64,000 bases of DNA from Leptospira selangorensis (GTDB lineage: Bacteria > Spirochaetota > Leptospiria > Leptospirales > Leptospiraceae): NCBI RefSeq assembly GCF_004769405.1, contig NZ_RQES01000018.1, forward strand, positions 372,001 to 436,000, written 5' to 3'. Shown here piece by piece: positions 1-8,348 of this stretch (position 1 is its first letter; each line of letters opens with the position of its first letter). The notes under the pieces were generated by a model. That model made no database searches. It was not told the DNA's origin and worked only from the letters and a program-made list of their open reading frames with translations. The position numbers and the translations under genes were made by a program.

Positions 1-1
1 A

Positions 2-1645
2 AAAGAAGCAAAGTCTCATTCTTCCGTGCTCATAGCAACCGATCCGGATAGGGAAGGAGAATTTATAGGATATATTCTGGCCCAAAAATTAGGGAAGAAG
101 GCAAAGATATCCCGAATTCGTTTCCAAGAAATCCAAAAGGACAAAATTTTACAGGCTATCTCAGAGCCCGATGAGATCGATCTGGACTTGGTAGATTCTC
201 AAAAAGCAAGAAGGATCTTGGATAGACTGATCGGATATAAGGTGAGCCCATTTTTGTGGAGAGCGGTAAGCGGAGAAGGGCTGTCCGCCGGAAGGGTGCA
301 ATCAGTCGCTCTAAAATGGATCTGTGAAAGAGAAGAAGAGATCCGAAGTTTTATTCCAATAACTACCTGGATTGTCTCTGCTACAGTATTTTATGGAACC
401 GGAGAAAATGAAAGAATCGTTTTTTATCCCAAGAAAGAAGCATTCCCCACTCAAAAAGAAGCGTCTGAATTTTTAGATTCTATATTAAAAAAAACGAAAG
501 TATTACAAATTACAGAAATAAAGGAGAAGTTAGGAGAAACATTGCCTCCACCTCCTTTTACAACCGCTACTTTACAACAGGAAGCATTTAGGGTCTTAAA
601 ATTTTCCGCCTCCAAAACGATGAAACTTGCCCAGGAATTGTATGAGGGAACGGATCTGGGAAAAGGAAAATCCCAAGGATTGATCACTTACATGAGAACT
701 GATTCGGTCCGGATCGGTGAAGATGCAAGAGATTCTATCCGCAAAAAGATCTTCTCTAAATTCGGAAAAGAATTCGTTTCGGATAAAGCCCAAACTTATA
801 GGCTCAAAAAAACGAAAGGGAAATCCCAGGACGCTCACGAAGCAATCCGACCTGTGGATATTTTTTTAGAACCTTCTTTCGTATTCGAAGTGGCGGATCG
901 CAACCTAAACAAAGACTCCAAAAAATTATACGAACTGATCTGGAAACGAGCAATTGCTTCCCAAATGAAACCGGAAACCTGGAAAAGATTAGAGTTTATA
1001 ACAAACGGAGGAGGAGAAGTTTGGGAAGGAGAAAAACTTTTCACTCTCGATCCTGGTTATAAAAAGATCTATAATGTAAGTGCGGATATTCCTCCTAATT
1101 GGAAAAAAGGTGATACTCTAACTCCCGATCCATGGGAGATCCAAGAAAAAACCACGGAACCTCCTCCTAGATATACGGAAGCAAGTCTTGTCTCCAAGTT
1201 GGAAAAAGAAGGGATAGGAAGACCTTCTACATTCGCTTCAATCCTGGAAACATTATACAAAAGAAAATACGTATACTCCGAAAAAGGAAAATTATATGCG
1301 GAGACTCTTGGAGAAAGAGTAAATGTATTCTTACAGACAGCATTTGCGGATCTATTTAGAGAAAAATTTACTTCCGAAATGGAACAAAAATTAGATTCTA
1401 TTGCTTCCGGAGAAGAAAGCAGGTCCAAGGTTCTTTCAGAATTTTATTCCGTATTGGATTCTCAATTAAAGAAAACGAATATAATCGCTATAAACAAGCA
1501 GATAAAAGAAAAACCAAAAACTCCTAAATACGGGATTTGTCCTGTATGTAAAGAAGGGGAGAGGGTTCGGAAAAAATCCTCGAAGAAAAAAGAATATTAT
1601 ATCTGTTCTAGATTTCCACAATGCGATTACGCGGAATATATTTGA
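2..1645 (+). CDS. topA: DNA topoisomerase I, 5' part missing
   Basis: Type IA topoisomerase that relaxes negatively supercoiled DNA. The reading frame is open from base 2, so the true start lies outside the window; 547 codons are present. The Toprim acidic motif (TDPDREGE) is near the left edge. The catalytic tyrosine lies in ITYMRTDS, with its codon at 689-691. The GIGRPSTFA motif near 1210-1240 is typical of the family. The C-terminus carries a single four-cysteine zinc ribbon (CPVC...C...C). This is shorter than the E. coli tail, which has several. The stop codon directly abuts the stop of the convergent ABC gene with no base between them and no visible terminator. Identity is very secure; only the N-terminus is unseen. 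Confidence 0.96.
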   Translation, partial: KEAKSHSSVLIATDPDREGEFIGYILAQKLGKKAKISRIRFQEIQKDKILQAISEPDEIDLDLVDSQKARRILDRLIGYKVSPFLWRAVSGEGLSAGRVQSVALKWICEREEEIRSFIPITTWIVSATVFYGTGENERIVFYPKKEAFPTQKEASEFLDSILKKTKVLQITEIKEKLGETLPPPPFTTATLQQEAFRVLKFSASKTMKLAQELYEGTDLGKGKSQGLITYMRTDSVRIGEDARDSIRKKIFSKFGKEFVSDKAQTYRLKKTKGKSQDAHEAIRPVDIFLEPSFVFEVADRNLNKDSKKLYELIWKRAIASQMKPETWKRLEFITNGGGEVWEGEKLFTLDPGYKKIYNVSADIPPNWKKGDTLTPDPWEIQEKTTEPPPRYTEASLVSKLEKEGIGRPSTFASILETLYKRKYVYSEKGKLYAETLGERVNVFLQTAFADLFREKFTSEMEQKLDSIASGEESRSKVLSEFYSVLDSQLKKTNIIAINKQIKEKPKTPKYGICPVCKEGERVRKKSSKKKEYYICSRFPQCDYAEYI

Positions 1646-2446
1646 TTATTTTCTCTCGGTAACTGCGACCCAGGTGCCGTTACGATTTTCCGCTTCTACC
1701 TTACGATCGTATAGATCGGAAAGTCTCGCAGAAGTGAATGCTTCCTTGATATCGCCAGAGAATAGAATTTTGCCTGATTTCAGAAGAGCTGCATTTTCGT
1801 AAAATGGAGGGATCTCGTCGATCCTGTGAGTGATATAGATGGAAGTGAAGTTCCGATTCTTCTTATATTCATCCAAGAAATCTATGAATTCCTCTCGAGC
1901 TGTAAGATCTAATCCGGAGCAAGGCTCGTCTAAGATCACAAATTCGGGAGAAGTGCACATTGCTCTTAGGAAGAGAATCTTCTTCTTTTCTCCGGATGAT
2001 AATGTGCGGAATAATTGATTTCTTTTAGCACCGAAACCGTTTTCTTCTAAAATTCGCTCCGCTTCTTTTTCTTCCCAGGCATTGGATTCTCTATAAAAAC
2101 CTATGGTGTGAAAAAAACCGGTAAGAAGAACATCATAAACGGTAAGACTTTTTTGGAGTGCGCTTTCCTGCTGGGAAGAATCCAGGATCCCAATTTTATT
2201 TCTTAAGATCTGAAGAGGAGTTTCTCCGAATGTTTCTCCAAAAAGATTGATCCTACCTGCAGTAGGCCAAACGGAACCATAGATTAAATTTACAAGTGTA
2301 GTTTTTCCTGCACCGTTACGGCCTAATAGAACCCAATGTTCTCCGGAATTGATCTGAAAATCGATCCCATCCAGAATAGGAGTCCCGGATCTATAAAACT
2401 TAATTCCGTGTAAATTGAGCAGGTTATTGGATTCAGTTTTCTTCAT
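1646..2446 (-). CDS. ABC transporter ATP-binding protein
   Basis: Stand-alone ABC ATPase of 266 aa. Walker A is GRNGAGKTT (about residue 42), the signature is LSSGEKKK, Walker B is FVILDEP, and the switch histidine is in YITHR. The body resembles ModF/YlmA-type ATPases that lack an adjacent permease, and no permease gene lies nearby. The start codon sits 14 bases inside the end of the upstream HDOD gene, which suggests translational coupling and a shared transcript. The transported substrate cannot be told from sequence. The family call is firm, the role unknown. Confidence 0.9.
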   Translation of the reverse strand: MKKTESNNLLNLHGIKFYRSGTPILDGIDFQINSGEHWVLLGRNGAGKTTLVNLIYGSVWPTAGRINLFGETFGETPLQILRNKIGILDSSQQESALQKSLTVYDVLLTGFFHTIGFYRESNAWEEKEAERILEENGFGAKRNQLFRTLSSGEKKKILFLRAMCTSPEFVILDEPCSGLDLTAREEFIDFLDEYKKNRNFTSIYITHRIDEIPPFYENAALLKSGKILFSGDIKEAFTSARLSDLYDRKVEAENRNGTWVAVTERK

Positions 2447-3914
2447 TCGCGATCTCGTAGGCCTTTGCTAATTTTTCGCAGGTCTCTTCGAACTTTGCCT
2501 TATCATCTAACTGGAATTTTTTTAGTATACTCGAGTCAGCTGCGTAATAGCTGGTTTTTTTATCCAGATAATCGCACATCATATTTGCTACGTATACGGA
2601 ATCAACTAAATCCGTATAAATCGTGTTAGTCGCCATGAAGGCTCTATGGTGAAATTCGATCATATGAACAAGGTCCGGAGGAAAATCCCATTTTCTGGCG
2701 AGCATAGCTCCCAGGGTAGGATGAGAAATACCTGTGGAAATTTCTTCTAAGATCGTGGAATTGGAAAGGTCCCTATTCTTTTGGTAAGATGCCAAACGTT
2801 TGAATAATGTTGGATCCAATGAAAGCAAAATGAATTTTCCTAAATCATGGAGTAAGGCACCGACTGCTGCGATATCGGAAAGTTTTCCGAGTCCCGCTCT
2901 TTGAGAAACCTGCCTCGCGAAAAAGCTCGCGAGGTTGGAATGGTTCCATACTTCCTGAAGTTTGGAATATCTTCCTTCCATGATCTTTCGTACACCTGAG
3001 ACATACAAAAGATTTCGGACGTTCTTTAGTCCCACAACCTTAACAGCTTGGACGATCGTATTTACTTTATTCCTACTTGCGAAACCTGCGGAGTTAGAAA
3101 GTTTTAGAAGGTCCGCACTAATAGCAGGGTTTCTTTCTATTTCGTTTGCAATTACACCTAAATCCGAGTCGGGATTATTACAAAGGTTTATGATCCTTGT
3201 AAGAGTATGAGGAAGAGGGGGAAGTCCATCTACTTCCGACAAGATCCTGTCCTTCAGTTTGGTAGCCACATCCAACGGAACAATTTGTTTAGGGATCACT
3301 AAGGTTGCTCTTGTGATCTTGCCGTCAGTCTCTATCTTAAATTTATCAGAACCTATGCCTGAGTTTTTTAATAATAACTGTATGAGTACAAGTCCAAGGC
3401 CAGCGCTCTCTTGGCTGTCCGCCATGGAAAGAAATGCATCCGATAGATCGTTGAACTTGCTTGCAGATTCTAATCTTGCTTTGATCCTTTCCGATTCTTG
3501 GGGAAGAAGTGCCGCATCATTCTCAATCAAAAAGATCAGATTCTGGTTCATGATCTTTGCACGAAGACGTACGGATAAATTGGAACCTTTGAGTATCTTC
3601 TCCTGCTCGTCCCATTTATGAATGATATCTTCCAGAAAACGTTTCATCCCTTTATTATAATGAGATGCCTCGTTTATATTCAGCCCCTCCGAAAGGAAAA
3701 AAAGCCTTTTGGCGTTCGCTTTATTAGCGTTCATCAAAAGTTCTTTCAGAATGGTAGAAACTACTTCTGTGAGAAATAACCTGTCCAGGTTTCCCAAAAC
3801 CTGGAGAAGCAGAAGATAGATCTGCTGATGGTCCTCGTCCGAAATAAATCTATATTCCAGTTCGATATCTTTTCCCGAGACAAGGGTTTCCGTGAGTTCT
3901 GTCGGATTTAGCAT
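2433..3914 (-). CDS. HATPase-like domain fused to HDOD domain
   Basis: Probable cytosolic regulator. An N-terminal region has an HATPase-type N-box (KELLMNANKANAKR, near residue 76 counting from 3968) and a glycine motif (AGLGLVLIQ, near residue 190). The C-terminal half is an HDOD domain starting at LPPLPHTLTRI, with the degenerate HD-like helix HDLGKFILL. HDOD domains lack nucleotide hydrolysis and usually act as signalling scaffolds. I chose the start at 3914 (MLNPTEL, 493 aa), which has a purine-rich GAGGGA just before it. An upstream start at 3968 gives 511 aa without a visible ribosome site. The downstream ABC gene overlaps it by 14 bases. Catalytic activity of the HATPase part is uncertain. 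Confidence 0.85.
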   Translation of the reverse strand: MLNPTELTETLVSGKDIELEYRFISDEDHQQIYLLLLQVLGNLDRLFLTEVVSTILKELLMNANKANAKRLFFLSEGLNINEASHYNKGMKRFLEDIIHKWDEQEKILKGSNLSVRLRAKIMNQNLIFLIENDAALLPQESERIKARLESASKFNDLSDAFLSMADSQESAGLGLVLIQLLLKNSGIGSDKFKIETDGKITRATLVIPKQIVPLDVATKLKDRILSEVDGLPPLPHTLTRIINLCNNPDSDLGVIANEIERNPAISADLLKLSNSAGFASRNKVNTIVQAVKVVGLKNVRNLLYVSGVRKIMEGRYSKLQEVWNHSNLASFFARQVSQRAGLGKLSDIAAVGALLHDLGKFILLSLDPTLFKRLASYQKNRDLSNSTILEEISTGISHPTLGAMLARKWDFPPDLVHMIEFHHRAFMATNTIYTDLVDSVYVANMMCDYLDKKTSYYAADSSILKKFQLDDKAKFEETCEKLAKAYEIANEEN

Positions 3915-4028
3915 TCCCTCAAATTTGGGCCTAAACTCCCTTGTCGCAAGAAAAAAAATGCGCTCCATTCTTCGGATTGGGCACCTGTTTGTCCGGGGAA
4001 AACCTAAAATATCATATGGGGGCCGGAA

Positions 4029-4316
4029 ATGGAGAAGGAGCCAAAAAATTCAGAGCAAGGATCCGAAAAAATCGGCGGAGATTTACAGGAAGAACTCAGG
4101 TTTTTTCTAGAAAATCGATTGGATGGACTTTTGGACGAGGCGGAGAAGTTCAGGCAAACCAAACAATCCTACAAAAGGGGTAGATCCAAGTTTTTGAGAA
4201 AGGAGTCTATTCCGGAAAAAAACCAGGGATTTCTGCCGTTTATCTATTCCATTTCCAAACAAAGGGAGGGGAACAGGGAGGAGCCGGAGTCTAAAGTATC
4301 AGGGGATGAGTCTTAG
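4029..4316 (+). CDS. small charged hypothetical protein
   Basis: A 95-aa, highly charged, lysine/glutamate-rich protein with no hydrophobic segment and one probable amphipathic helix (residues 20-40). A purine-rich GGGGG lies about 8 bases before the ATG. Two other frames are open across the same DNA (3892-4110 and 3941-4183). I prefer this one for its hydrophilic composition and ribosome site, but the choice is not certain. It diverges from the HDOD gene. I do not recognise the family. Confidence 0.45.
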   Translation: MEKEPKNSEQGSEKIGGDLQEELRFFLENRLDGLLDEAEKFRQTKQSYKRGRSKFLRKESIPEKNQGFLPFIYSISKQREGNREEPESKVSGDES

Positions 4317-4396
4317 AATGAGACCCGCCCTAGATTATTTTCTCATTAGCTAAATAAAGATGGACATTTGGATGGAAAGATTCATGGTAGAGGCGA

Positions 4397-4639
4397 ATGG
4401 ATAGCAACTTCTTCTTCGAAGAGGCTCCTGAGGACTCGGAGAGTCGAGATATCTTAGATATCATGGACTCCTACCGTTACATGAATTCCTCTTACTTTTT
4501 CGATTTTATATCGGATGGAAGATGGGATCATGGAAAAGGTTGGGTGGAGAAAAACATCGACCGAGGCCAATGGACCACAAGATTCGTTCCGGGCAGCATA
4601 GATCGTTACCGTCGACCGCAATCCGGTCAAAGTCCCTGA
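4397..4639 (+). CDS. small acidic hypothetical protein
   Basis: An 80-aa protein, acidic and aromatic in its first half (FFFEEAPEDSESRD) and basic at the end. A GAGGCGA ribosome-site candidate lies directly upstream of the ATG. A strong bidirectional terminator follows the stop by four bases, which supports this being a real transcribed gene. There is no signal peptide or recognisable domain. Function unknown. Confidence 0.6.
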   Translation: MDSNFFFEEAPEDSESRDILDIMDSYRYMNSSYFFDFISDGRWDHGKGWVEKNIDRGQWTTRFVPGSIDRYRRPQSGQSP

Positions 4640-4643
4640 GCAC

Positions 4644-4674
4644 AAAAAAGGACCCGCTTCTTGGGTCCTTTTTT
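4644..4674. terminator. bidirectional Rho-independent terminator
   Basis: Perfect 12-bp inverted repeat (AAAAAAGGACCC / GGGTCCTTTTTT) with a 7-base loop, giving a T-tract on both strands. It lies between two convergent genes and can end both the small plus-strand gene and the minus-strand periplasmic protein gene. Confidence 0.9.
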
Positions 4675-4705
4675 ATTAGCCAGGCTTGGATCGCGACTTT
4701 AAGTC

Positions 4706-5554
4706 TTAATTCACCAATTTTAAACCGTTGATGTCTATAATCTTACGATAGACCAATTTGTTCTTCTCTTTTTGAGGGTTGAAGATCAGAACTACAACCT
4801 TATTAAAAGTAAAATATCCAGGACGATACTCAGTGTAGTGGTGAGAGAAGATCGTGGATTTATACTTAGCGTTGTATACGGTATAAGTATGTTTGCTCAA
4901 AGTATCATGTTTTTGTTTTTGCAGATCTTCTGCAGTTTGAGGCACGAAATTACTGATTAGAACCTTGTCTTTTGCAGGACCTTCTTCTCCGTAAAGAACG
5001 ATAGGAAGTGCATCCTTAGGATTATTAGTAAGATAATGAACTAGAGTGTCCAGATTCGGGTTAGGGAATTTTACTTTTTCTCCTTTCGCGATCTTTTCGT
5101 CGTAGCTCTTCTTTACTTCTCCGTACTTCTTCTCTCCCCAAACGTTTTTGCTGTCTAGTTTTACCGGAACCAGATTCTGGAAGTTTACTACTTTTGTTTC
5201 TTCTTCCACATCGTATTGTCTCCATTTAGGGAATGGAACCAGTTCTCTGCGATCATCTACTCTAGAAAGAGGGGTTTCGTTTACTGCTAAAATATAAATG
5301 GAGAAGTTTGCCGCGTCGAAGTCTCTATTCTCGAGTTCAACCATTACGTCCATGAACTCGCCTTTTCCGTTATCCGCATGTCTACGGAAGAAGGAAACTT
5401 CTTTGACTAAGAGTCTATCATCGTAATACGCGAGTGGATAATATTCCACGCCTTCGGAACCTTTGCTTTCCTTCTCGGCATTGTTTTGGCCGGAAATGCC
5501 ATTTCCCAAAATTAAGAATAATAGGATAAAAGAAAATTTTGCGACGGATTTCAT
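4706..5554 (-). CDS. exported hypothetical protein, conserved-looking
   Basis: A 282-aa protein starting MKSVAKFSFILLFLILGNG, a classical signal peptide with probable cleavage near GISGQ. The mature part is rich in charged and aromatic residues (for example YYPLAYYDDRLLVKEVSFF and a tail FNPQKEKNKLVYRKIIDINGLKLVN-like segment) and has no membrane span, so it is probably periplasmic or outer-membrane associated. The frame is open upstream to 5776, but that longer start would overlap panD and bury the signal peptide; a start at 5584 is also possible. It ends at the bidirectional terminator. I do not recognise a named family. Confidence 0.75.
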   Translation of the reverse strand: MKSVAKFSFILLFLILGNGISGQNNAEKESKGSEGVEYYPLAYYDDRLLVKEVSFFRRHADNGKGEFMDVMVELENRDFDAANFSIYILAVNETPLSRVDDRRELVPFPKWRQYDVEEETKVVNFQNLVPVKLDSKNVWGEKKYGEVKKSYDEKIAKGEKVKFPNPNLDTLVHYLTNNPKDALPIVLYGEEGPAKDKVLISNFVPQTAEDLQKQKHDTLSKHTYTVYNAKYKSTIFSHHYTEYRPGYFTFNKVVVLIFNPQKEKNKLVYRKIIDINGLKLVN

Positions 5555-5741
5555 GCGATTTATTGTCCCAGTACGGTTCTTCATATTGAATATCGACTTA
5601 AAAGCCCCGAAACTTAGCCGTTCCTTCTCCTTTTCCTCAAAAAAATGAGAAGAATTCTGCCTCGGGGGAAAGAACGGATCGATTCTATCTGAACTAGGAA
5701 ATTTAGTCCAGCGGATAAAGTTTGGGAGAAGCCTAAAGGAA

Positions 5742-6098
5742 TTAGGCTTTTTTGATATGGTTTTTGTCGTCCACAAGAACGACTTGAGGTTTATAACCTT
5801 TTGGCAGGTCTTTTTCTTCCAGGGAGCCGTAGGAGATGATAATTACTTTGTCTCCTTTCATTCCGAGACGGGCAGCAGCACCGTTCAAACAGATCTCTCC
5901 TGAACCTCTTTTGCCTTCGATCAGATATGTCTCGAATCTGGATCCATTGTTTACATTTACAACGGAAACTTTTTCGTAAGGAAACATTCCAGCGGCATCT
6001 ACCAAATCCATATCTACCGTCAGGCTTCCCTCATAATTGAGGTCGGCGTCGGTTACTGTGGCTCTATGGATTTTACCTTTACAAACAGTGATGAGCAT
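5742..6098 (-). CDS. panD: aspartate 1-decarboxylase proenzyme
   Basis: Makes beta-alanine from L-aspartate for pantothenate and CoA synthesis. The 118-aa length is normal for the family. The self-cleavage site is YEGS, with Gly24-Ser25; the serine becomes the pyruvoyl cofactor. The conserved NGSRFETY and NGAAARL motifs are present. The gene follows the upstream minus-strand gene after only six bases, so the two are probably co-transcribed. The 3' end reaches slightly past the longest possible frame of the next gene, which is one reason to reject that longer start. Confidence 0.96.
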   Translation of the reverse strand: MLITVCKGKIHRATVTDADLNYEGSLTVDMDLVDAAGMFPYEKVSVVNVNNGSRFETYLIEGKRGSGEICLNGAAARLGMKGDKVIIISYGSLEEKDLPKGYKPQVVLVDDKNHIKKA

Positions 6099-6104
6099 TC
6101 GTGT

Positions 6105-6638
6105 TTACTCGCTAAAAAGTACCTTAAATATTTTGCCCGAGATATTCAAAAGCGTTTTTCTCTTAAAGAAATGGATTTTAGTGTTAATAGTTTCTTTGCT
6201 AAACTTAATTTCCGAGAAAAGGGGAGTAATCACGTAATTCTCATATAAATTCGGATACACTCTATTTTCGTCGTAAACACTTCCTTTGAAATTTTCCAGA
6301 ACTTTGCGAAGGATCCTTTTTTCCTGACGATTCAGGTCTATCTCATCCTCATGCTCTGTTCCGACCCAGTTTAGTAAATAACCAGAGATCCCGGTCTCGG
6401 TCAATTTTGGGAGCACATCTATTAGACGATTTTCTTTTAGGTGAAGAAGTGCCTGATTCAGTTCCATCGGATAAGGAGAATCTTCCAGATGGATATACTT
6501 TTGCTCAGTAATCACTTTGGCGTATTTTTGGAAGAATACTCCATCGGAAAGATACACCAGTTTTGCAAGTTCCTGGCGGTTTCTTCCTCGCGGAGATCTT
6601 TGGAGTATAAAGGAGATGACTTCGAGCAGCTTTTCCAT
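6105..6638 (-). CDS. hypothetical protein, possibly Panacea/DUF4065-like
   Basis: A 177-aa protein. Its N-terminal segment (RQELAKLVYLSDGVFFQKY, then SPYPMELNQALLHLKENRLID) resembles by eye the Panacea domain (DUF4065, also called SocA-like), in which a helix 'KL..LvY..d' is followed by a GPV-type turn. Here the turn is altered to PMELN. The rest is charged and basic, with no membrane span. It lies six bases upstream of panD in the same direction and diverges from lipB. Panacea domains are often antitoxins, but no toxin candidate is adjacent, so function is open. Confidence 0.65.
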   Translation of the reverse strand: MEKLLEVISFILQRSPRGRNRQELAKLVYLSDGVFFQKYAKVITEQKYIHLEDSPYPMELNQALLHLKENRLIDVLPKLTETGISGYLLNWVGTEHEDEIDLNRQEKRILRKVLENFKGSVYDENRVYPNLYENYVITPLFSEIKFSKETINTKIHFFKRKTLLNISGKIFKVLFSE

Positions 6639-6651
6639 AAATAATACGAGT

Positions 6652-7305
6652 GTGCAGGCTTTTTCCCTGAAAAATCCCCTTCCGTACGAAGATTACGTCC
6701 TCTTCCAGGAGAAGTCCCGGGAAAATAGAAGGGAATCGATTCTATTTTTGGAACACCCTCTTACGATAACCGGGGGGATCAATTATAATATCGACAATCT
6801 TCTCCGAAATGAGGACTTCCTTTCCGAACACGGAATCTCTCTCCAATATATAAAAAGAGGAGGGGATTATACCGCTCACGAGCCCGGACAGATCGTTACC
6901 TATGTACATTTGGACTTAAAAAAAAGAGAAATTTCCATCTCGGAATTTCTGGACGGGGTCCTTGAATCTGCAATTTATTCCACTAAGAAAGTTTGGGATT
7001 TGGATCTTGTAAAAAATCCGAACGCTCCCGGGCTTTATCTTTCTACTTCTCCTAATCGTAAAATTCTTTCTATGGGGGTTTTGTTTAAGTCCTGGTTTAC
7101 TAGTTATGGGATTGCTCTCAATGTTTCTAATGATTTTTCCGCCTTCCAGTGTATTCACCCCTGCGGACAGGACTGGAAATCCATGATTTCAGTCTCTCAG
7201 TTGGGACTTTCCAGCGGAGAAGATAAGAAGAAGGAATGGATCCAGACTTTTCAGTCCAAGTTTCTGGAAAATTTAAGACCGATTCGAGATAAGATCCGCA
7301 CCTAA
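6652..7305 (+). CDS. lipB: octanoyl-[acyl-carrier-protein] transferase
   Basis: Transfers octanoate from acyl carrier protein to the lipoyl domains of 2-oxoacid dehydrogenases and the glycine cleavage H protein. It shows RGGDYTAHEPGQ (family RGG..T.HgPGQ), GIALNVS and PCGQDWKSM. In this numbering the catalytic thiol is Cys171 (PCG) and the conserved lysine is Lys137 (RKIL). I chose the GTG start at 6652 (217 aa): it gives the usual short N-terminus before PYEDYVLFQ and avoids overlap with the divergent gene. The in-frame ATG at 6616 has an AAAGGAG touching it with no spacing and is the alternative. The histidine normally before GLALN is replaced by serine-tyrosine. Confidence 0.93.
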   Translation: MQAFSLKNPLPYEDYVLFQEKSRENRRESILFLEHPLTITGGINYNIDNLLRNEDFLSEHGISLQYIKRGGDYTAHEPGQIVTYVHLDLKKREISISEFLDGVLESAIYSTKKVWDLDLVKNPNAPGLYLSTSPNRKILSMGVLFKSWFTSYGIALNVSNDFSAFQCIHPCGQDWKSMISVSQLGLSSGEDKKKEWIQTFQSKFLENLRPIRDKIRT

Positions 7306-7330
7306 ACGAGATTTTATTCTTTAGAAAAAA

Positions 7331-7350
7331 GCCGAAATCGGCCGATTTTT
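7331..7350 (+). terminator. possible weak terminator after lipB
   Basis: Short GC-rich inverted repeat GCCG-AAAT-CGGC followed by CGATTTTT, 26 bases after the lipB stop. The same site also contains the 14-base palindrome AAATCGGCCGATTT. The stem is short, so terminator function is uncertain. Confidence 0.35.
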
Positions 7351-7370
7351 AAAAGAAGAGAGGTTCTCAG

Positions 7371-8342
7371 GTGCAAATTTTCAAACATATTCTATTTTTC
7401 ATTTTAGCACTATTGGTTTGCGAAGGGATCGCTGCCGGAGCCTCTGCATGGTCTTTTCTGGAATCTTCTCTTGCGTCCTTTGAGCAGATCAAAAATCTTT
7501 CGGACCAAAGAGCCAGAGATACGATCGGCGCCATCTCTAAATCAAGCGAAGGAAAATTAAGCAAAGACAGATTAGAAGATCTGAACTTTGCATTCACAAG
7601 ACTCGTAAAAGTGACTTCGGGAGATAAAGAAGGATTTATCATTTCCGAGATCAGCATGACTGATGATTCGGGAGTGGTTCTTGCATCATCTAATGAAGAT
7701 TATGTTTCCGAGTCTAGGACCAAAAGAAAACCGGAGCCTAAGTTTTTATCCACTAATTATACTGCCGCTCATCATTTGAGAAAATGGCAGATAGGGACTC
7801 CTATCCTTTTGGGGGAAAAGAATACATTCCAAAATGATAAACTGATGCAGATTGTTTCTCCTTATTTCCCTGAAATTTCCGAGCCAAGTGTTCTTCTTTC
7901 CATGGCAGTATATCATCCCGAAAAATTGGAAAGGGTAGCTTCTCTCCATATGAAATATGAAAGAGGGAACTTCGCACATTTTGTGAAGATCCAGACAGAA
8001 CTTTTCTGGTGGACCTTACAGAATAATGCGATTATAGCACTTATCTGCGCCCTTATATTAGGATTTTCTCATCTACTCATTAAAAGTGTTCGTACATCTT
8101 TTACTCAGGATGGAAAGTATATTGCGGATCCTTCCGCTCCTCCTTTATGGGAGAAGGTTGACTTCGCACAAACCGAAGGACCTATCCGTTGGAGAGAAAA
8201 TGTTTCTTCTACTCCTTCTTACCCAAGCCAAAACCCGGCACCTATTTCTCAGAGCCATGTTCCGGCGGTATCGGCCACTTCTACTGCGCAAGCAGTCAAT
8301 CGTGAGAAAGCGGAAATTATAGACGCTATTTATCTAGGATAA
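7371..8342 (+). CDS. two-TM membrane protein with extracytoplasmic sensor-like region
   Basis: A 323-aa protein. A first membrane segment or uncleaved signal covers residues 5-25 (ILFFILALLVCEGIAAG). A region of about 190 residues follows, with a dCache/sCache-like feel (ISMTDDSGVVLASS). A second membrane segment lies near residues 217-235 (NNAIIALICALILGFSHLL). The cytoplasmic tail is proline/serine-rich and has no kinase, HAMP or MCP domain. The stop is six bases before the STAS protein gene, so the two probably form an operon and may signal together. The start is a GTG (bases 7371-7373) preceded by AGAGAGGTTCTCAG. Function is inferred only from layout. Confidence 0.8.
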   Translation: MQIFKHILFFILALLVCEGIAAGASAWSFLESSLASFEQIKNLSDQRARDTIGAISKSSEGKLSKDRLEDLNFAFTRLVKVTSGDKEGFIISEISMTDDSGVVLASSNEDYVSESRTKRKPEPKFLSTNYTAAHHLRKWQIGTPILLGEKNTFQNDKLMQIVSPYFPEISEPSVLLSMAVYHPEKLERVASLHMKYERGNFAHFVKIQTELFWWTLQNNAIIALICALILGFSHLLIKSVRTSFTQDGKYIADPSAPPLWEKVDFAQTEGPIRWRENVSSTPSYPSQNPAPISQSHVPAVSATSTAQAVNREKAEIIDAIYLG

Positions 8343-8348
8343 ACTTTT

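Noticed and set aside
3892..4183. Overlapping plus-strand frames 3892-4110 and 3941-4183
   Set aside because: They overlap the HDOD coding start and have basic, unstructured compositions; the frame at 4029 looks better, though not certain.
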